Under the pieces are notes generated by a model. It searched no databases and was not told the DNA's origin. It saw only the letters and a list, made by a program, of their open reading frames with translations. Made by a program: the position numbers and the translations under genes. From positions 1 through 40,313 of the forward strand of contig JALEZN010000092.1 of NCBI GenBank assembly GCA_022772585.1: a DNA stretch of 40,313 bases, in the 5' to 3' direction. Shown here piece by piece: positions 1 through 8,202 of the stretch; position 1 is the stretch's first letter, and each line of letters starts with the position of its first letter. This DNA is from Clostridiales bacterium (GTDB lineage Bacteria > Bacillota > Clostridia > Oscillospirales > Oscillospiraceae).

Positions 1-17
1 GATAAGGAGGATCTCCA

Positions 18-1043
18 ATGAAACTCATTGATACAAAAGAGGCTGTGGGCCATGTGCTCTGCCACGACCTGACTCAGATCATCCCGGGCGTGACCAAGGA
101 CGCCCGCTTCCGCAAAGGCCATGTAGTGGCCGAGGAGGATATCCCCGTGCTCCTCTCCATGGGCAAGGACCACCTCTATGTCTGGGAAAAAACCGAGGGC
201 ATGCTCCATGAGGACGAGGCCGCCCAGCGGCTGTGCGCCATCTCCCGAAATGAGAACATGACTGCTACCGAGGTCAAGGAGGGCAAGATCGAGCTGAAGG
301 CCGCCATTCACGGCCTGTTCCGGGTGGATGTGGAGCGGCTCTTCGCCGTCAACTCCCTGGACGAGATCATGATCGCCACCCGCCACACCAACACCGTGGT
401 CCGCCCCGGGGACAAGCTGGCCGGCATGCGGGTCATCCCCCTGGTGGTGGCTGAGGACAAGGTAAAGGCCGCCGAGGAAGCCGCCGGCGGTACTCCCCTG
501 CTGGAGCTGCTCCCCTTCGTGCGCAAAAAGGCCGCCGTCATCACCACCGGAAGCGAGGTCTTTTACGGCCGCATCGAGGACAAATTCACCCCCGTCATCA
601 TGGCCAAGCTGGAACAGTTCGGCGTGGAGGTGGTCTCCCACGTGAAGGTCCCCGACGACCGGGAGGGTATCGTCTCCGCCATCCGCGCCGCTCACGACGC
701 CGGGGCCGAGCTCATCCTCTGCACCGGCGGTATGAGCGTGGACCCCGACGACCAGACCCCCGGCGCCATCAAGGCCGCCGGCGTGGACGTGGTGGCCTAC
801 GGCGCCCCCGTGCTCCCCGGCGCCATGTTCCTGCTGGGCCATTTCCCCGACGGCACCCCCGTCATGGGCCTGCCCGGCTGCGTCATGTACGCCAAGGCCA
901 CCATTTTTGACCTCATCCTGCCCCGGGTGCTGTGCAATGTCCCTGTCACCCGCGCCGACCTGGCCCGCCTGGGCCACGGCGGATTGTGCCTGGGCTGCGA
1001 GAAGTGCCACTACCCCATCTGCCCCTTCGGAAAAGAAGCGTAA
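18..1043 (+). CDS. MoeA/MogA-like molybdopterin-binding protein with Cys-rich C-terminal tail
   Basis: 341 aa, ATG start behind GGAGG (7-11). The middle and C-terminal half (about residues 165-310) is a MoCF/MogA-type molybdopterin-binding fold: ITTGSEVFYGRIEDKF, then LCTGGMSVDPDDQTPGAI and MGLPGCVMY. The N-terminal half resembles the non-catalytic domains of MoeA-like proteins in Clostridia. The tail holds four cysteines (C324, C327, C330, C335; CxxCxxCxxxxCPFG), a spacing that could bind a metal or Fe-S cluster. It is followed 12 bp later by true moeA, so it is probably an accessory molybdopterin binder or donor to molybdoenzymes, not the insertase. Family membership is clear; the exact role is not. 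It is the first complete gene in the window, so the operon may begin upstream. Confidence 0.85.
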   Translation: MKLIDTKEAVGHVLCHDLTQIIPGVTKDARFRKGHVVAEEDIPVLLSMGKDHLYVWEKTEGMLHEDEAAQRLCAISRNENMTATEVKEGKIELKAAIHGLFRVDVERLFAVNSLDEIMIATRHTNTVVRPGDKLAGMRVIPLVVAEDKVKAAEEAAGGTPLLELLPFVRKKAAVITTGSEVFYGRIEDKFTPVIMAKLEQFGVEVVSHVKVPDDREGIVSAIRAAHDAGAELILCTGGMSVDPDDQTPGAIKAAGVDVVAYGAPVLPGAMFLLGHFPDGTPVMGLPGCVMYAKATIFDLILPRVLCNVPVTRADLARLGHGGLCLGCEKCHYPICPFGKEA

Positions 1044-1055
1044 GGAGGGCCCGCC

Positions 1056-2261
1056 ATGAAGACCCGCATCGAGCTGGAGGAGGCCGTGTCCATCCTCGAG
1101 GAGAGCCTCTCTCCCCTGGGCCCCCAGGTGGTGGAACTGGCCGCCTGCCTGGGCCGCACCCTGGCGGAGGATGTAAAGGCCCCGCTGGACCAGCCGCCCT
1201 TTGACCGCTCTCCCCTGGACGGGTACGCCCTCCGCTCCGCCGATATCGCCGGAGCCAGCCGGGAACGCCCGGTCACTCTGACGGTCACTGAAACGGTCTA
1301 TGCCGGCGGCGTCCCCGCCTCCCCCCTGCTGCCCGGCTGCGCCATACGTATCATGACCGGCGCCATGCTGCCCCAGGGCTGCGACTGCGTGCTCCAGCAT
1401 GAGCGCACCGACAATGGCCGGGACCGGGTGGAGATCTATGCCGCCCTGCGCCCTCATGCCAACTACTGCGACCGGGGCGAGGATTACCGCTGCGGGGACC
1501 TGCTGCTCCCCGCAGGCACCCGGCTGGACGCCGCCGCCGTGGGCGTGCTGGCCAGCGCCGGCGTCACTGAAGTATCCGTGCTCCGCCGTCCCTCGGTGAT
1601 GGTCTTTTCCACCGGAGACGAGATCGTGGAGCCCGGCGTCCGTCCCCTTCCCCCCGGAAAGATCTACGGCTCCAACGCCGCCCTCATCACCGCCCGGCTG
1701 AAGGAGCTGGGCGTCGCCGACGCTGCCGGTGAGCAGCTCCCTGACCAGCCCGAGGATGTGGTCAGCGCCATCCGCAAGGCAGCGGAGCAGTACGACCTCA
1801 TCATTACCACCGGCGGCGTCTCCGCCGGGGACAAGGACATCTTCCACCAGGTCCTCCCCATGCTGGGGGCCGACCGCCGGTTCTGGAAGGTCAACCTGAA
1901 GCCCGGCACCCCCGCCATGTACTCCCTGTGCGGCGGCACGCCGGTGCTCTCCCTGTCGGGCAATCCCTTTGCGGCCGCCGCCACCTTTGAGCTGCTGGCC
2001 CGTCCCCTCCTGGCCGCCCTCACCGGCGAGGACCGCTTCCGCGCCGAACCGGCCCAGGCCGTGGTCTCCGGCTCCTTCCCCAAGGCCAGCCCGGGCCGGC
2101 GCTTCCTCCGGGGGGTGTACCGCCGCGGCACGGTCTCCCTCACCGGCAAGAACGACTCGGGCATGCTCTCCTCCCTGGTGGGCTGCAACTGCCTAGTGGA
2201 CATCCCCGCCGGCTCCGGCCCCGTGGAGGACGGGCAGACCGTCCGCGTCCTGCTGCTGTGA
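1056..2261 (+). CDS. moeA: Molybdopterin molybdenumtransferase MoeA
   Basis: 401 aa, normal length for MoeA. It catalyses insertion of molybdate into adenylylated molybdopterin, the last general step of Moco synthesis, in the cytosol. Visible signatures are the N-terminal FDRSPLDGYALRSAD block (about residues 49-63), the RIMTGAMLP motif (about 97-105), the MoCF domain with VFSTGDEIVEPG (about 188-199) and ITTGGVSAGDKD (about 249-260), and LSLSGNPFA near residue 305. An AAGGAGGG ribosome binding site overlaps the end of the preceding gene, which suggests translational coupling. It sits between the MoeA-like accessory gene and moaC-mobB. Confidence 0.95.
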   Translation: MKTRIELEEAVSILEESLSPLGPQVVELAACLGRTLAEDVKAPLDQPPFDRSPLDGYALRSADIAGASRERPVTLTVTETVYAGGVPASPLLPGCAIRIMTGAMLPQGCDCVLQHERTDNGRDRVEIYAALRPHANYCDRGEDYRCGDLLLPAGTRLDAAAVGVLASAGVTEVSVLRRPSVMVFSTGDEIVEPGVRPLPPGKIYGSNAALITARLKELGVADAAGEQLPDQPEDVVSAIRKAAEQYDLIITTGGVSAGDKDIFHQVLPMLGADRRFWKVNLKPGTPAMYSLCGGTPVLSLSGNPFAAAATFELLARPLLAALTGEDRFRAEPAQAVVSGSFPKASPGRRFLRGVYRRGTVSLTGKNDSGMLSSLVGCNCLVDIPAGSGPVEDGQTVRVLLL

Positions 2262-2317
2262 CGCTTTCCTGTCTCTCCCCGCATGATCCCTGAACCGAAT
2301 TCACTTTGGAGGTCCCT

Positions 2318-3295
2318 ATGGAACCAAAATTCAACCATTTTGACGACGAGGGCAACGCGGTCATGGTGGACGTATCCGCCAAGAATCCCACCCGCCGCCT
2401 GGCGGTGGCCCAGGGCAAGATCAAGGTCTCCCGCCCGGTGATGGACGCCATCACCGGCCACACTGCCGCCAAGGGCGACGTGCTGGGAGTAGCCCGGGTG
2501 GCGGGCATCATGGCCACCAAGCGCACCTCGGAGCTCATCCCCCTGTGCCATCCGCTGGCCCTGTCCCACTGCACCGTGGACTTCACCGTGCTCCATGAGG
2601 AGTGCGCCATCCTGGCCGAGTGCACCGCCAAGCTGGACGCCAAGACCGGCGTGGAGATGGAGGCCCTCACCGGCGTGTCGGTGGCCCTGCTCACCATCTA
2701 CGACATGTGCAAGGCCATCGACAAGAGCATGGAGATCTCGGACATCCATCTGGTGTACAAGGAGGGCGGCAAGTCGGGCACCTTCACCAATCCCGGCCAC
2801 CGGGAGCCCGCCGTGGTGGCGGTCAGCGGTGTGAAGAACTCGGGGAAGACCACCCTCATCACCGCCATGCTCCCCCACCTCAATGCCGCCGGACTGAAGG
2901 TTGCCACCGTCAAGCATGACGGCCACCTCTTCACCTCCGATCCAGAGGGCACCGACACCGGGAAGCACATGGCCGCCGGCGCCTGGGGCACCGCTATTTT
3001 TGACCGGGAGAAATACAAGATCGTCCGGCAGGACCCGGTGGATGAAAAGGAGCTCATTGCCCGCTTCCCTGACGCTGATCTGATCCTGCTGGAGGGCTTC
3101 AAGCACTCCCCCTGGCCCAAGCTGGAGCTGGTGCGCAAGGGCAATTCCGACGCGCCGGTGTGCGACAGCGGCACCCTGCTGGCCCTGGTCACCGACCTGG
3201 ATCTGACCCTTCCCGGCGTGCCCTCGGTGCCCTTTGACGGCGCCGCCGCCGCCCAGGTTGTTCTGGACTACCTGAAACGGGAGGGACGGCTATGA
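2318..3295 (+). CDS. moaC: MoaC-MobB fusion: cyclic pyranopterin monophosphate synthase plus GTP-binding MobB
   Basis: 325 aa. Residues 1 to about 155 are MoaC, which makes cyclic pyranopterin monophosphate from the MoaA product: [18 protein letters not shown], the [12 protein letters not shown] active-site block, and [23 protein letters not shown]. Residues about 165-325 are MobB, with a P-loop (GVKNSGKTT), an [13 protein letters not shown] block and a [20 protein letters not shown] stretch. MobB is thought to help deliver nucleotide or cofactor in the final Moco steps. Start chosen at the ATG behind TTTGGAGG; an upstream in-frame TTG at 2306 lies inside that site and was not used. The stop overlaps the moaA start (ATGA), so the two are translationally coupled. 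The fusion joins an early and a late step of one pathway. Confidence 0.93.
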   Translation: MEPKFNHFDDEGNAVMVDVSAKNPTRRLAVAQGKIKVSRPVMDAITGHTAAKGDVLGVARVAGIMATKRTSELIPLCHPLALSHCTVDFTVLHEECAILAECTAKLDAKTGVEMEALTGVSVALLTIYDMCKAIDKSMEISDIHLVYKEGGKSGTFTNPGHREPAVVAVSGVKNSGKTTLITAMLPHLNAAGLKVATVKHDGHLFTSDPEGTDTGKHMAAGAWGTAIFDREKYKIVRQDPVDEKELIARFPDADLILLEGFKHSPWPKLELVRKGNSDAPVCDSGTLLALVTDLDLTLPGVPSVPFDGAAAAQVVLDYLKREGRL

Positions 3296-4269
3296 TCGAC
3301 GGATACGGCCGCACCATCGACTATCTGCGCATCTCGGTCACCGACCGGTGCAACCTGCGCTGCGTCTACTGCATGCCCCCGGAGGGGGTGGAGTGGATGG
3401 AGCACGCCGAGATGCTCTCCTACGAGGAGATCATCCGGCTCTGCCGGCTTTTCGCCGCGGCGGGCATCCGCAAGGTCCGCCTCACCGGCGGCGAGCCTCT
3501 GGCCCGCAAGGGCCTCCACCACCTGGTCCGGGGCATCCGGGCCATCGACGGTATCGACGGTGTCTCCCTCACCACCAACGGCGTTCTGCTGGCGGAGCAG
3601 CTCCCCGACCTGATGGATGCCGGGCTCACCGCCGTGAACCTGAGCCTGGACACTCTGGACCGGGAACAGTACGCCGCCATCACCCGCCGGGACGCGCTGG
3701 AGGACGCGCTGGCCGGCCTCCGGGCCGCCCTGGCCGCCCCGGGCCTTCATGTCAAACTCAACTGCGTGCCCATGGGGGATAACGACAGCCAGCTGGTCCC
3801 CCTGGCCGCCCTGGCCCGGGACAACGACCTGGCGGTGCGCTTCATTGAACTCATGCCCATCGGCCTGGGGGGCGCCCTGCCCCGCCGCACCGAGGAGCAG
3901 GTCCGCGCCATGCTGGAGGAGGCCTTCGGCCCCCTCTCCCCCTGCTCGGTGTCCTTCGGCGCCGGTCCGGGCCACTATGTCACCGCCGGCGGCTTCCGGG
4001 GCAGGATAGGCTTCATCAGCGCCATGACCCACCAGTTCTGTGACCAGTGCAACCGGGTGCGGCTCACCGCCACCGGCTTTCTCAAGACCTGCCTGCAGTA
4101 CGAGACCGGCTCCGACCTGCGCTCCCTGCTGCGGGACGGCTCGGATGATCAGGTCATCCTCTCCGCCATCCGGGACGCCATCTCCCACAAGCCCGCCCGG
4201 CACCACTTCAACGACGCCGCCGGCCAGAGCGCCGACGAGACCCACAATATGAATCAGATCGGAGGGTAA
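3292..4269 (+). CDS. moaA: GTP 3',8-cyclase MoaA (radical SAM)
   Basis: 325 aa, the usual MoaA length. It carries out the first Moco step, rearranging GTP to 3',8-cyclo-7,8-dihydro-GTP. The radical SAM cluster motif is CNLRCVYC (CxxxCxxC) near residues 19-26. [11 protein letters not shown] follows, and the second C-terminal cluster motif [11 protein letters not shown] with a further Cys 13 residues on (TCLQY) is present. The chain ends in the double glycine (MNQIGG) that MoaA uses to complete its active site, so the protein looks intact. The start overlaps the moaC-mobB stop by 4 nt. A short perfect hairpin covers its stop codon. Confidence 0.96.
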   Translation: MIDGYGRTIDYLRISVTDRCNLRCVYCMPPEGVEWMEHAEMLSYEEIIRLCRLFAAAGIRKVRLTGGEPLARKGLHHLVRGIRAIDGIDGVSLTTNGVLLAEQLPDLMDAGLTAVNLSLDTLDREQYAAITRRDALEDALAGLRAALAAPGLHVKLNCVPMGDNDSQLVPLAALARDNDLAVRFIELMPIGLGGALPRRTEEQVRAMLEEAFGPLSPCSVSFGAGPGHYVTAGGFRGRIGFISAMTHQFCDQCNRVRLTATGFLKTCLQYETGSDLRSLLRDGSDDQVILSAIRDAISHKPARHHFNDAAGQSADETHNMNQIGG

Positions 4270-4288
4270 TATCCTCTTCCGATATTAC
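4266..4288 (+). other. Perfect 8-bp stem-loop across the moaA stop codon
   Basis: GTAATATC (4266-4273) and GATATTAC (4281-4288) form a perfect stem with a 7-nt loop. The moaA stop TAA is inside the left arm, and the GAGGTG ribosome binding site of the next gene starts immediately after the right arm. There is no T-run, so it is not an obvious terminator. It may tune translation or mRNA stability between moaA and the MOSC-mogA gene; that is inference. Confidence 0.5.
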
Positions 4289-4300
4289 GAGGTGTTTACT

Positions 4301-5218
4301 ATGCACAAGGTGATCGCAGTCTGTACCAGCCCCGCCAAGGGCACCCAGAAAAAAGCCGTGCCCTCCGTCCATCTCATCGAGGACTGGGGGATCGAGAACG
4401 ACGCCCACGCCGGCAAGTGGCACCGGCAGGTCTCTCTTCTCTCCCACGACAAGATCGAGGCCTTCCGGGCCCGGGGAGCCGAGGTGGCCGACGGCGCCTT
4501 CGGTGAGAATATCATCGTGGAGGGCATCGACTTCGCCGCCCTCCCCATCGGCACCAGGTTCTACTGCAACGACGTGGTGCTGGAGCTGACCCAGATCGGC
4601 AAGGAATGCCACAGCGGCTGTGAGATCTTCAAGAAAATGGGCGAGTGCATCATGCCCAAGCAGGGCGTGTTCACCCGGGTGCTCCACGGCGGCGACATCA
4701 AGGCCGGAGACGAGTTCCGGGTGGAGCTGCCCTTCCGCGCGGCGGTGATCACCGTCAGCGACTCGGGCGCCGCCGGCAAGCGGGCCGATCTCAGCGGCCC
4801 CGTGATCTGTGACATTCTGGCGCAGAGCGGCTACCCGGTGGTCCACACCGTCCTCCTGCCCGACGAGCGGGACCAGATCGCCGCCGAGATGGCCCGCCTG
4901 GCCGATGAGGATGCGGCAGACCTGATCCTCACCACCGGCGGCACCGGCTTCTCCCCCCGGGACTGGACCCCCGAGGCCACCAGGGATGTCTCCGACCGGG
5001 ACGTGCCCGGCATCCCCGAGGCCATGCGCGCCCTGTCCCTGTCCATCACCCCCCGCGCCATGCTCTCCCGCGCCGCGGCCGGCATCCGCAAGGGGGCCCT
5101 CATCGTCAACCTGCCCGGCAGCCCCAAGGCTGTGAAAGAGTGCCTGGAGTACATCCTCCCCGCCCTTTCCCACGGGCTGGCCATTCTCAAGGGCACCGCC
5201 GGGAACTGCGCCCGGTAA
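4301..5218 (+). CDS. MOSC domain fused to MogA/MoaB-type molybdopterin adenylyltransferase
   Basis: 305 aa. Residues about 1-143 are a MOSC domain (GIENDAHAGKWHRQVSLLS, GAFGENIIVEGID, KECHSGCEIF), a fold found in Moco sulfurases and thought to handle sulfur or molybdopterin. Residues about 147-305 are MogA/MoaB: AVITVSDS, DLSGP, LTTGGTGFSPRDWTPEAT and VNLPGSPKAVKECL, which adenylylates molybdopterin before MoeA inserts the metal. Start set at ATG 4301 with GAGGTG six bases upstream; a GTG at 4292 is in frame but overlaps that site. The fusion is known in Clostridia and fits the co-linear pathway here. The next gene, modA, is separated by a structured leader. Confidence 0.92.
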   Translation: MHKVIAVCTSPAKGTQKKAVPSVHLIEDWGIENDAHAGKWHRQVSLLSHDKIEAFRARGAEVADGAFGENIIVEGIDFAALPIGTRFYCNDVVLELTQIGKECHSGCEIFKKMGECIMPKQGVFTRVLHGGDIKAGDEFRVELPFRAAVITVSDSGAAGKRADLSGPVICDILAQSGYPVVHTVLLPDERDQIAAEMARLADEDAADLILTTGGTGFSPRDWTPEATRDVSDRDVPGIPEAMRALSLSITPRAMLSRAAAGIRKGALIVNLPGSPKAVKECLEYILPALSHGLAILKGTAGNCAR

Positions 5219-5255
5219 GCCTGTACAAAAGGAGGATCGAAGCAAACACGCAGCC

Positions 5256-5372
5256 ACACAGACACTTCGAGCCCGCGGCGCCTAAGGCACCGCTACGGAC
5301 CGCGGGACGACGCGTGCGAATCTATCCCGCGCGCAGCAGGGTCGCCGCCGGAAACGGGACGGCCTACCGTAT
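5256..5372 (+). promoter_or_regulatory. Candidate molybdenum-cofactor riboswitch upstream of modA
   Basis: The 174-bp gap before modA has strong RNA structure. CCCGCGG (5272-5278) pairs with CCGCGGG (5300-5306). GCGTGCG (5312-5318) pairs with CGCGCGC (5328-5334) with one G-U. CCG/CGG closes a GAAA tetraloop (5348-5357). The order of elements, the CGAGCC before the first helix, the GGGACGA after it and the CCGGAAACGG hairpin resemble the Moco RNA motif as I remember it, and the setting (Moco genes, molybdate transporter) is where that riboswitch occurs. The modA ribosome binding site (AAGGAG, 5377-5382) follows within a few bases, which would suit translational control. This is pattern memory, not a covariance match; a Tuco variant or another structured leader is possible. 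Confidence 0.5.
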
Positions 5373-5392
5373 TGTAAAGGAGTTAAATTCAA

Positions 5393-6289
5393 ATGAAAAA
5401 AGTAATTTCCCTGTTTCTTGCTCTGACCATGGTCCTGGCCCTGGGCGCCTGCTCCGGCGGCCAGTCTGCGCAGCCCTCCGCCGCCCCCTCAGCCCCCGCC
5501 GCCTCTGAGCCGGCCGCCACGCCTACCCCCGAGCCCGCCGCCGAGCCCGTGGAGCTCACCGTGTTTGCCGCCGCCTCCATGACCGAGACCATGAACCAGA
5601 TCGCTGAGATGTACAAGGAAGTGGCTCCCAATGTGACCCTGGTCTATAACTTCGATTCCTCCGGCACCCTCAAGACCCAGATCCAGGAGGGCGCTGTCTG
5701 CGACCTCTTCATCTCCGCCGCTCAGAAGCAGATGAACCAGCTGGACGCCTCCAAGGACGCCGAGGGCGGCAATGTGGACGGCCTGGACTTCGTGCTCCAG
5801 GGCAGCCGCATCAATCTGGTGGAGAACAAGGTGGTCCTGGTGGTCCCCGAGGGGAATCCCGCCGGTGTCACCTCCTATGAGGATGTGGCCACCGACAAGG
5901 TGAAGCTCATCGCTCTGGGCAACTCCGACGTGCCCGTGGGCCAGTACTCCGAGGAGATCTTCACCAGCATGGGCGTGTGGGACCAGCTCAACGCCGACCA
6001 GAAGATCACCTTCGGCACCAACGTGAAGGAGGTCACCTCTCAGGTGGCCGCCGGCGCGGTTGACTGCGGTGTGATCTATGCCACCGACGCCGCCTCCGCC
6101 ATCGCCGCAGGCGACAAGATGGAAGTGGTGGCAGAGGCCCCCGCCGGTTCCCACAAGCAGGTCATTTACCCCGCCGCCGTGCTCAATATCTCCGAGCACC
6201 AGGAGGAGGCCCAGGCCTTCCTGGACTATCTCCAGACCGACGCGTGCACCCAGGTCTTTGAGTCCGTGGGCTTCTCCATTCCCCAGTAA
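5393..6289 (+). CDS. modA: Molybdate ABC transporter substrate-binding lipoprotein ModA
   Basis: 298 aa. An N-terminal lipoprotein signal (Lys-Lys, hydrophobic core, lipobox LGAC with Cys20) anchors it outside the membrane. A low-complexity Ser/Ala/Pro/Glu linker follows (residues about 21-50). The binding domain starts with ELTVFAAASMTETMNQIAEMY, has NFDSSGTLKTQI, GAVCDLFISAA and the GAVDCGVIYATDA block typical of ModA. It captures molybdate (or tungstate, not distinguishable here) for ModBC. AAAGGAG lies ten bases upstream. It is the first gene of modABC behind the candidate riboswitch. Confidence 0.94.
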   Translation: MKKVISLFLALTMVLALGACSGGQSAQPSAAPSAPAASEPAATPTPEPAAEPVELTVFAAASMTETMNQIAEMYKEVAPNVTLVYNFDSSGTLKTQIQEGAVCDLFISAAQKQMNQLDASKDAEGGNVDGLDFVLQGSRINLVENKVVLVVPEGNPAGVTSYEDVATDKVKLIALGNSDVPVGQYSEEIFTSMGVWDQLNADQKITFGTNVKEVTSQVAAGAVDCGVIYATDAASAIAAGDKMEVVAEAPAGSHKQVIYPAAVLNISEHQEEAQAFLDYLQTDACTQVFESVGFSIPQ

Positions 6290-6365
6290 AATTCGGTAAC
6301 CGGTTCGGCGGGACGGCTCAGCTGCCGCCCCGCCGTTTTCCTCCATCCCGGAAAGAAGGTGTCAC

Positions 6366-7064
6366 ATGGACTGGTTCCCTCTCCTCAACTCCCTGCGCAT
6401 TGCCCTCATCGCCACCGTCTTTACGTTTTTCCTGGGTATTTTCGCCGCCTGGTATGTGGCCAAGCTGCCCAGGCTCGTCAAGGGCACGCTGGACGTGATC
6501 CTCACCCTGCCTCTGGTCCTTCCTCCCACGGTGGTAGGCTTTTTCCTTCTCAAGCTCCTGGGGCCCTACGGCCCCGTGGGCAGCCTGGTGATGAAGCTCT
6601 GGTCCGCCCGGATCACCATGACCTGGTATGCCTCCATCTTCGCTGTGATCATCGTCACCTTTCCCCTGATGTACCGCACGGTCCGGGGCGCCTTCGAGGC
6701 CTTTGACCAGGACCTCATCTATGCCGGACGGACTCTGGGCCGCTCCAACACCTGGATCTTCTGGCGGGTGCTGCTGCCCGGCTGCAAGCAGGGCCTGATG
6801 GCGGGCACCGTTCTGGCCTTCGCCCGGGGCCTGGGAGAGTACGGCGCCACCAGCATGGTCTCGGGCTATACCCCCGGCCGGACGGCCACCATCTCCACCA
6901 CGGTCTACCAGCTCTGGCGGGAGAATAACGACGCCCTGGCCTACCGCTGGGTGGCGGTGAACGTGGCCATCTCTTTTGCCGTACTGCTGGCCATCAATCT
7001 GCTGGAAAAGCGGGAGCGGCAGAGCGCCCCCCGCGCCCCGGAGGAGGTGGAGACATGTCCCTGA
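6366..7064 (+). CDS. modB: Molybdate ABC transporter permease ModB
   Basis: 232 aa, typical for ModB. Several hydrophobic spans are visible, for example IALIATVFTFFLGIFAAWYV (about 14-33), VILTLPLVLPPTVVGFFLL, and a C-terminal VNVAISFAVLLAINLL. The inner-membrane permease signature contacting ModC is the GRTLGRSNTWIFWRVLLPGCKQGLMAGTVLAFARGLGEYGA region (about 140-182), which includes the EAA-loop. It forms the channel for molybdate uptake. AGAAGGTG precedes the ATG. Its 3' end overlaps modC by 10 bp. Confidence 0.94.
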   Translation: MDWFPLLNSLRIALIATVFTFFLGIFAAWYVAKLPRLVKGTLDVILTLPLVLPPTVVGFFLLKLLGPYGPVGSLVMKLWSARITMTWYASIFAVIIVTFPLMYRTVRGAFEAFDQDLIYAGRTLGRSNTWIFWRVLLPGCKQGLMAGTVLAFARGLGEYGATSMVSGYTPGRTATISTTVYQLWRENNDALAYRWVAVNVAISFAVLLAINLLEKRERQSAPRAPEEVETCP

Positions 7065-8119
7065 TGGTGGATATCCACAAGGACCTGGGCCGGTTCCGGC
7101 TGGACGTGTCCTTTGAGACCGGCGGCGGCGTCATGGGCCTGCTGGGGGCCTCGGGCTGCGGCAAGTCCATGACCCTCAAGTGCATCGCGGGCATCGTGAC
7201 CCCCGACCGGGGCCACATCGTTCTGGACGGACGCACCCTGTTCGACTCGGAACGGCACATTGACCTGCCCCCCCAGCAGCGGCGGGTGGGCTATCTCTTC
7301 CAGCACTACGCCCTCTTCCCCCACATGACGGTGGCGGACAATATCGCCGCCGGCTTCCGCACCCGGGACCGGGCGGAGCGGCAGCGCCGCAGCGGGGAGC
7401 TCATCCGCTCCCTCTATCTGGAGGGGCTGGAGGACAAGTATCCCCGCCAGCTCTCCGGCGGCCAGCAGCAGCGGGCGGCCCTGGCCCGCATCCTGGCCAG
7501 CGACCCGGAGGTCCTGCTGCTGGATGAGCCCTTTTCCGCCCTGGACAGCTACCTGAAGTGGCAGGTGGAGCTGGAGCTGATGGAACTGCTGGACCGTTTC
7601 TCCGGTCCCACCCTCTTCGTCACCCACAGCCGGGACGAGGTCTATCACTTCTGCTCCAGCGTGTGCGTGCTGGAGGGAGGCGTCTCCCAGCCCCGGGAGC
7701 CGGTGGACGTGCTCTTCCGGGCCCCCGCCACCCTGTCGGCCTGCCTTCTCTCTGGCTGCAAGAACGTCTCCCGGGCCCGCCCCGCCGGCGGCGCCGCTGT
7801 GGAGGCCCTGGACTGGGGCGTCACCCTAGACGCCGGCAGGCCGGTCCCCGGCGATCTGACCCACATCGGCATCCGGGCCCACTTCCTGCGTCCCGCGGCA
7901 GAGGACGGGCCCAACACGATCCGCTGCTCGGTCCTGCGGGTCATCGACAACGTGTTCTCCACGGTGGTCATGCTCTCCACGCCCGGCGGGGACCGGGGCT
8001 TCTCCCGCCTCCGGCTGGAGCTGGACAAGGAGGACTGGGCCGCCCTGGGTTCTCCCGCCGCTCTCGCGCTCCGGGTCGAACCGGAGGATATCCTTCTTTT
8101 GACCGAGCCCAAATCGTGA
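7055..8119 (+). CDS. modC: Molybdate ABC transporter ATP-binding protein ModC
   Basis: 354 aa. The ABC ATPase domain (about 1-230) has Walker A GASGCGKS (near 31-38), Q-loop FQHYALF, signature LSGGQQQR and Walker B LLLDEPFSALD, then the switch His in FVTHSRDEV. The C-terminal part (about 290-350) is a MOP/TOBE-type domain that may sense bound oxyanion. It powers ModB. The ATG lies inside the end of modB behind GGAGGAGG, giving translational coupling. The operon ends at a strong bidirectional terminator. Confidence 0.94.
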   Translation: MSLMVDIHKDLGRFRLDVSFETGGGVMGLLGASGCGKSMTLKCIAGIVTPDRGHIVLDGRTLFDSERHIDLPPQQRRVGYLFQHYALFPHMTVADNIAAGFRTRDRAERQRRSGELIRSLYLEGLEDKYPRQLSGGQQQRAALARILASDPEVLLLDEPFSALDSYLKWQVELELMELLDRFSGPTLFVTHSRDEVYHFCSSVCVLEGGVSQPREPVDVLFRAPATLSACLLSGCKNVSRARPAGGAAVEALDWGVTLDAGRPVPGDLTHIGIRAHFLRPAAEDGPNTIRCSVLRVIDNVFSTVVMLSTPGGDRGFSRLRLELDKEDWAALGSPAALALRVEPEDILLLTEPKS

Positions 8120-8142
8120 CATAGTTCCGTATATCCGTATGC

Positions 8143-8187
8143 ACAAAATATCCGCCCGGAACCGATGGCCCCGGGCGGATGTTTTGT
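8143..8187 (+). terminator. Bidirectional terminator between modC and the M20 gene
   Basis: ACAAAATATCCGCCCGG (8143-8159) pairs with CCGGGCGGATGTTTTGT (8171-8187) with one G-T mismatch. There are T-rich tails on both strands. It lies between two convergent genes and serves both. Confidence 0.85.
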
Positions 8188-8202
8188 TCTGCATTCAAAT
8201 CG

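Noticed and set aside
1664-3106. A long minus-strand frame opposite moeA and moaC-mobB
   Set aside because: It is a shadow of two confidently assigned genes, with no domains.
5393-8119. Tungstate rather than molybdate transporter
   Set aside because: Sequence blocks fit ModABC, and the Moco genes are adjacent; tungstate cannot be excluded but has no positive support.
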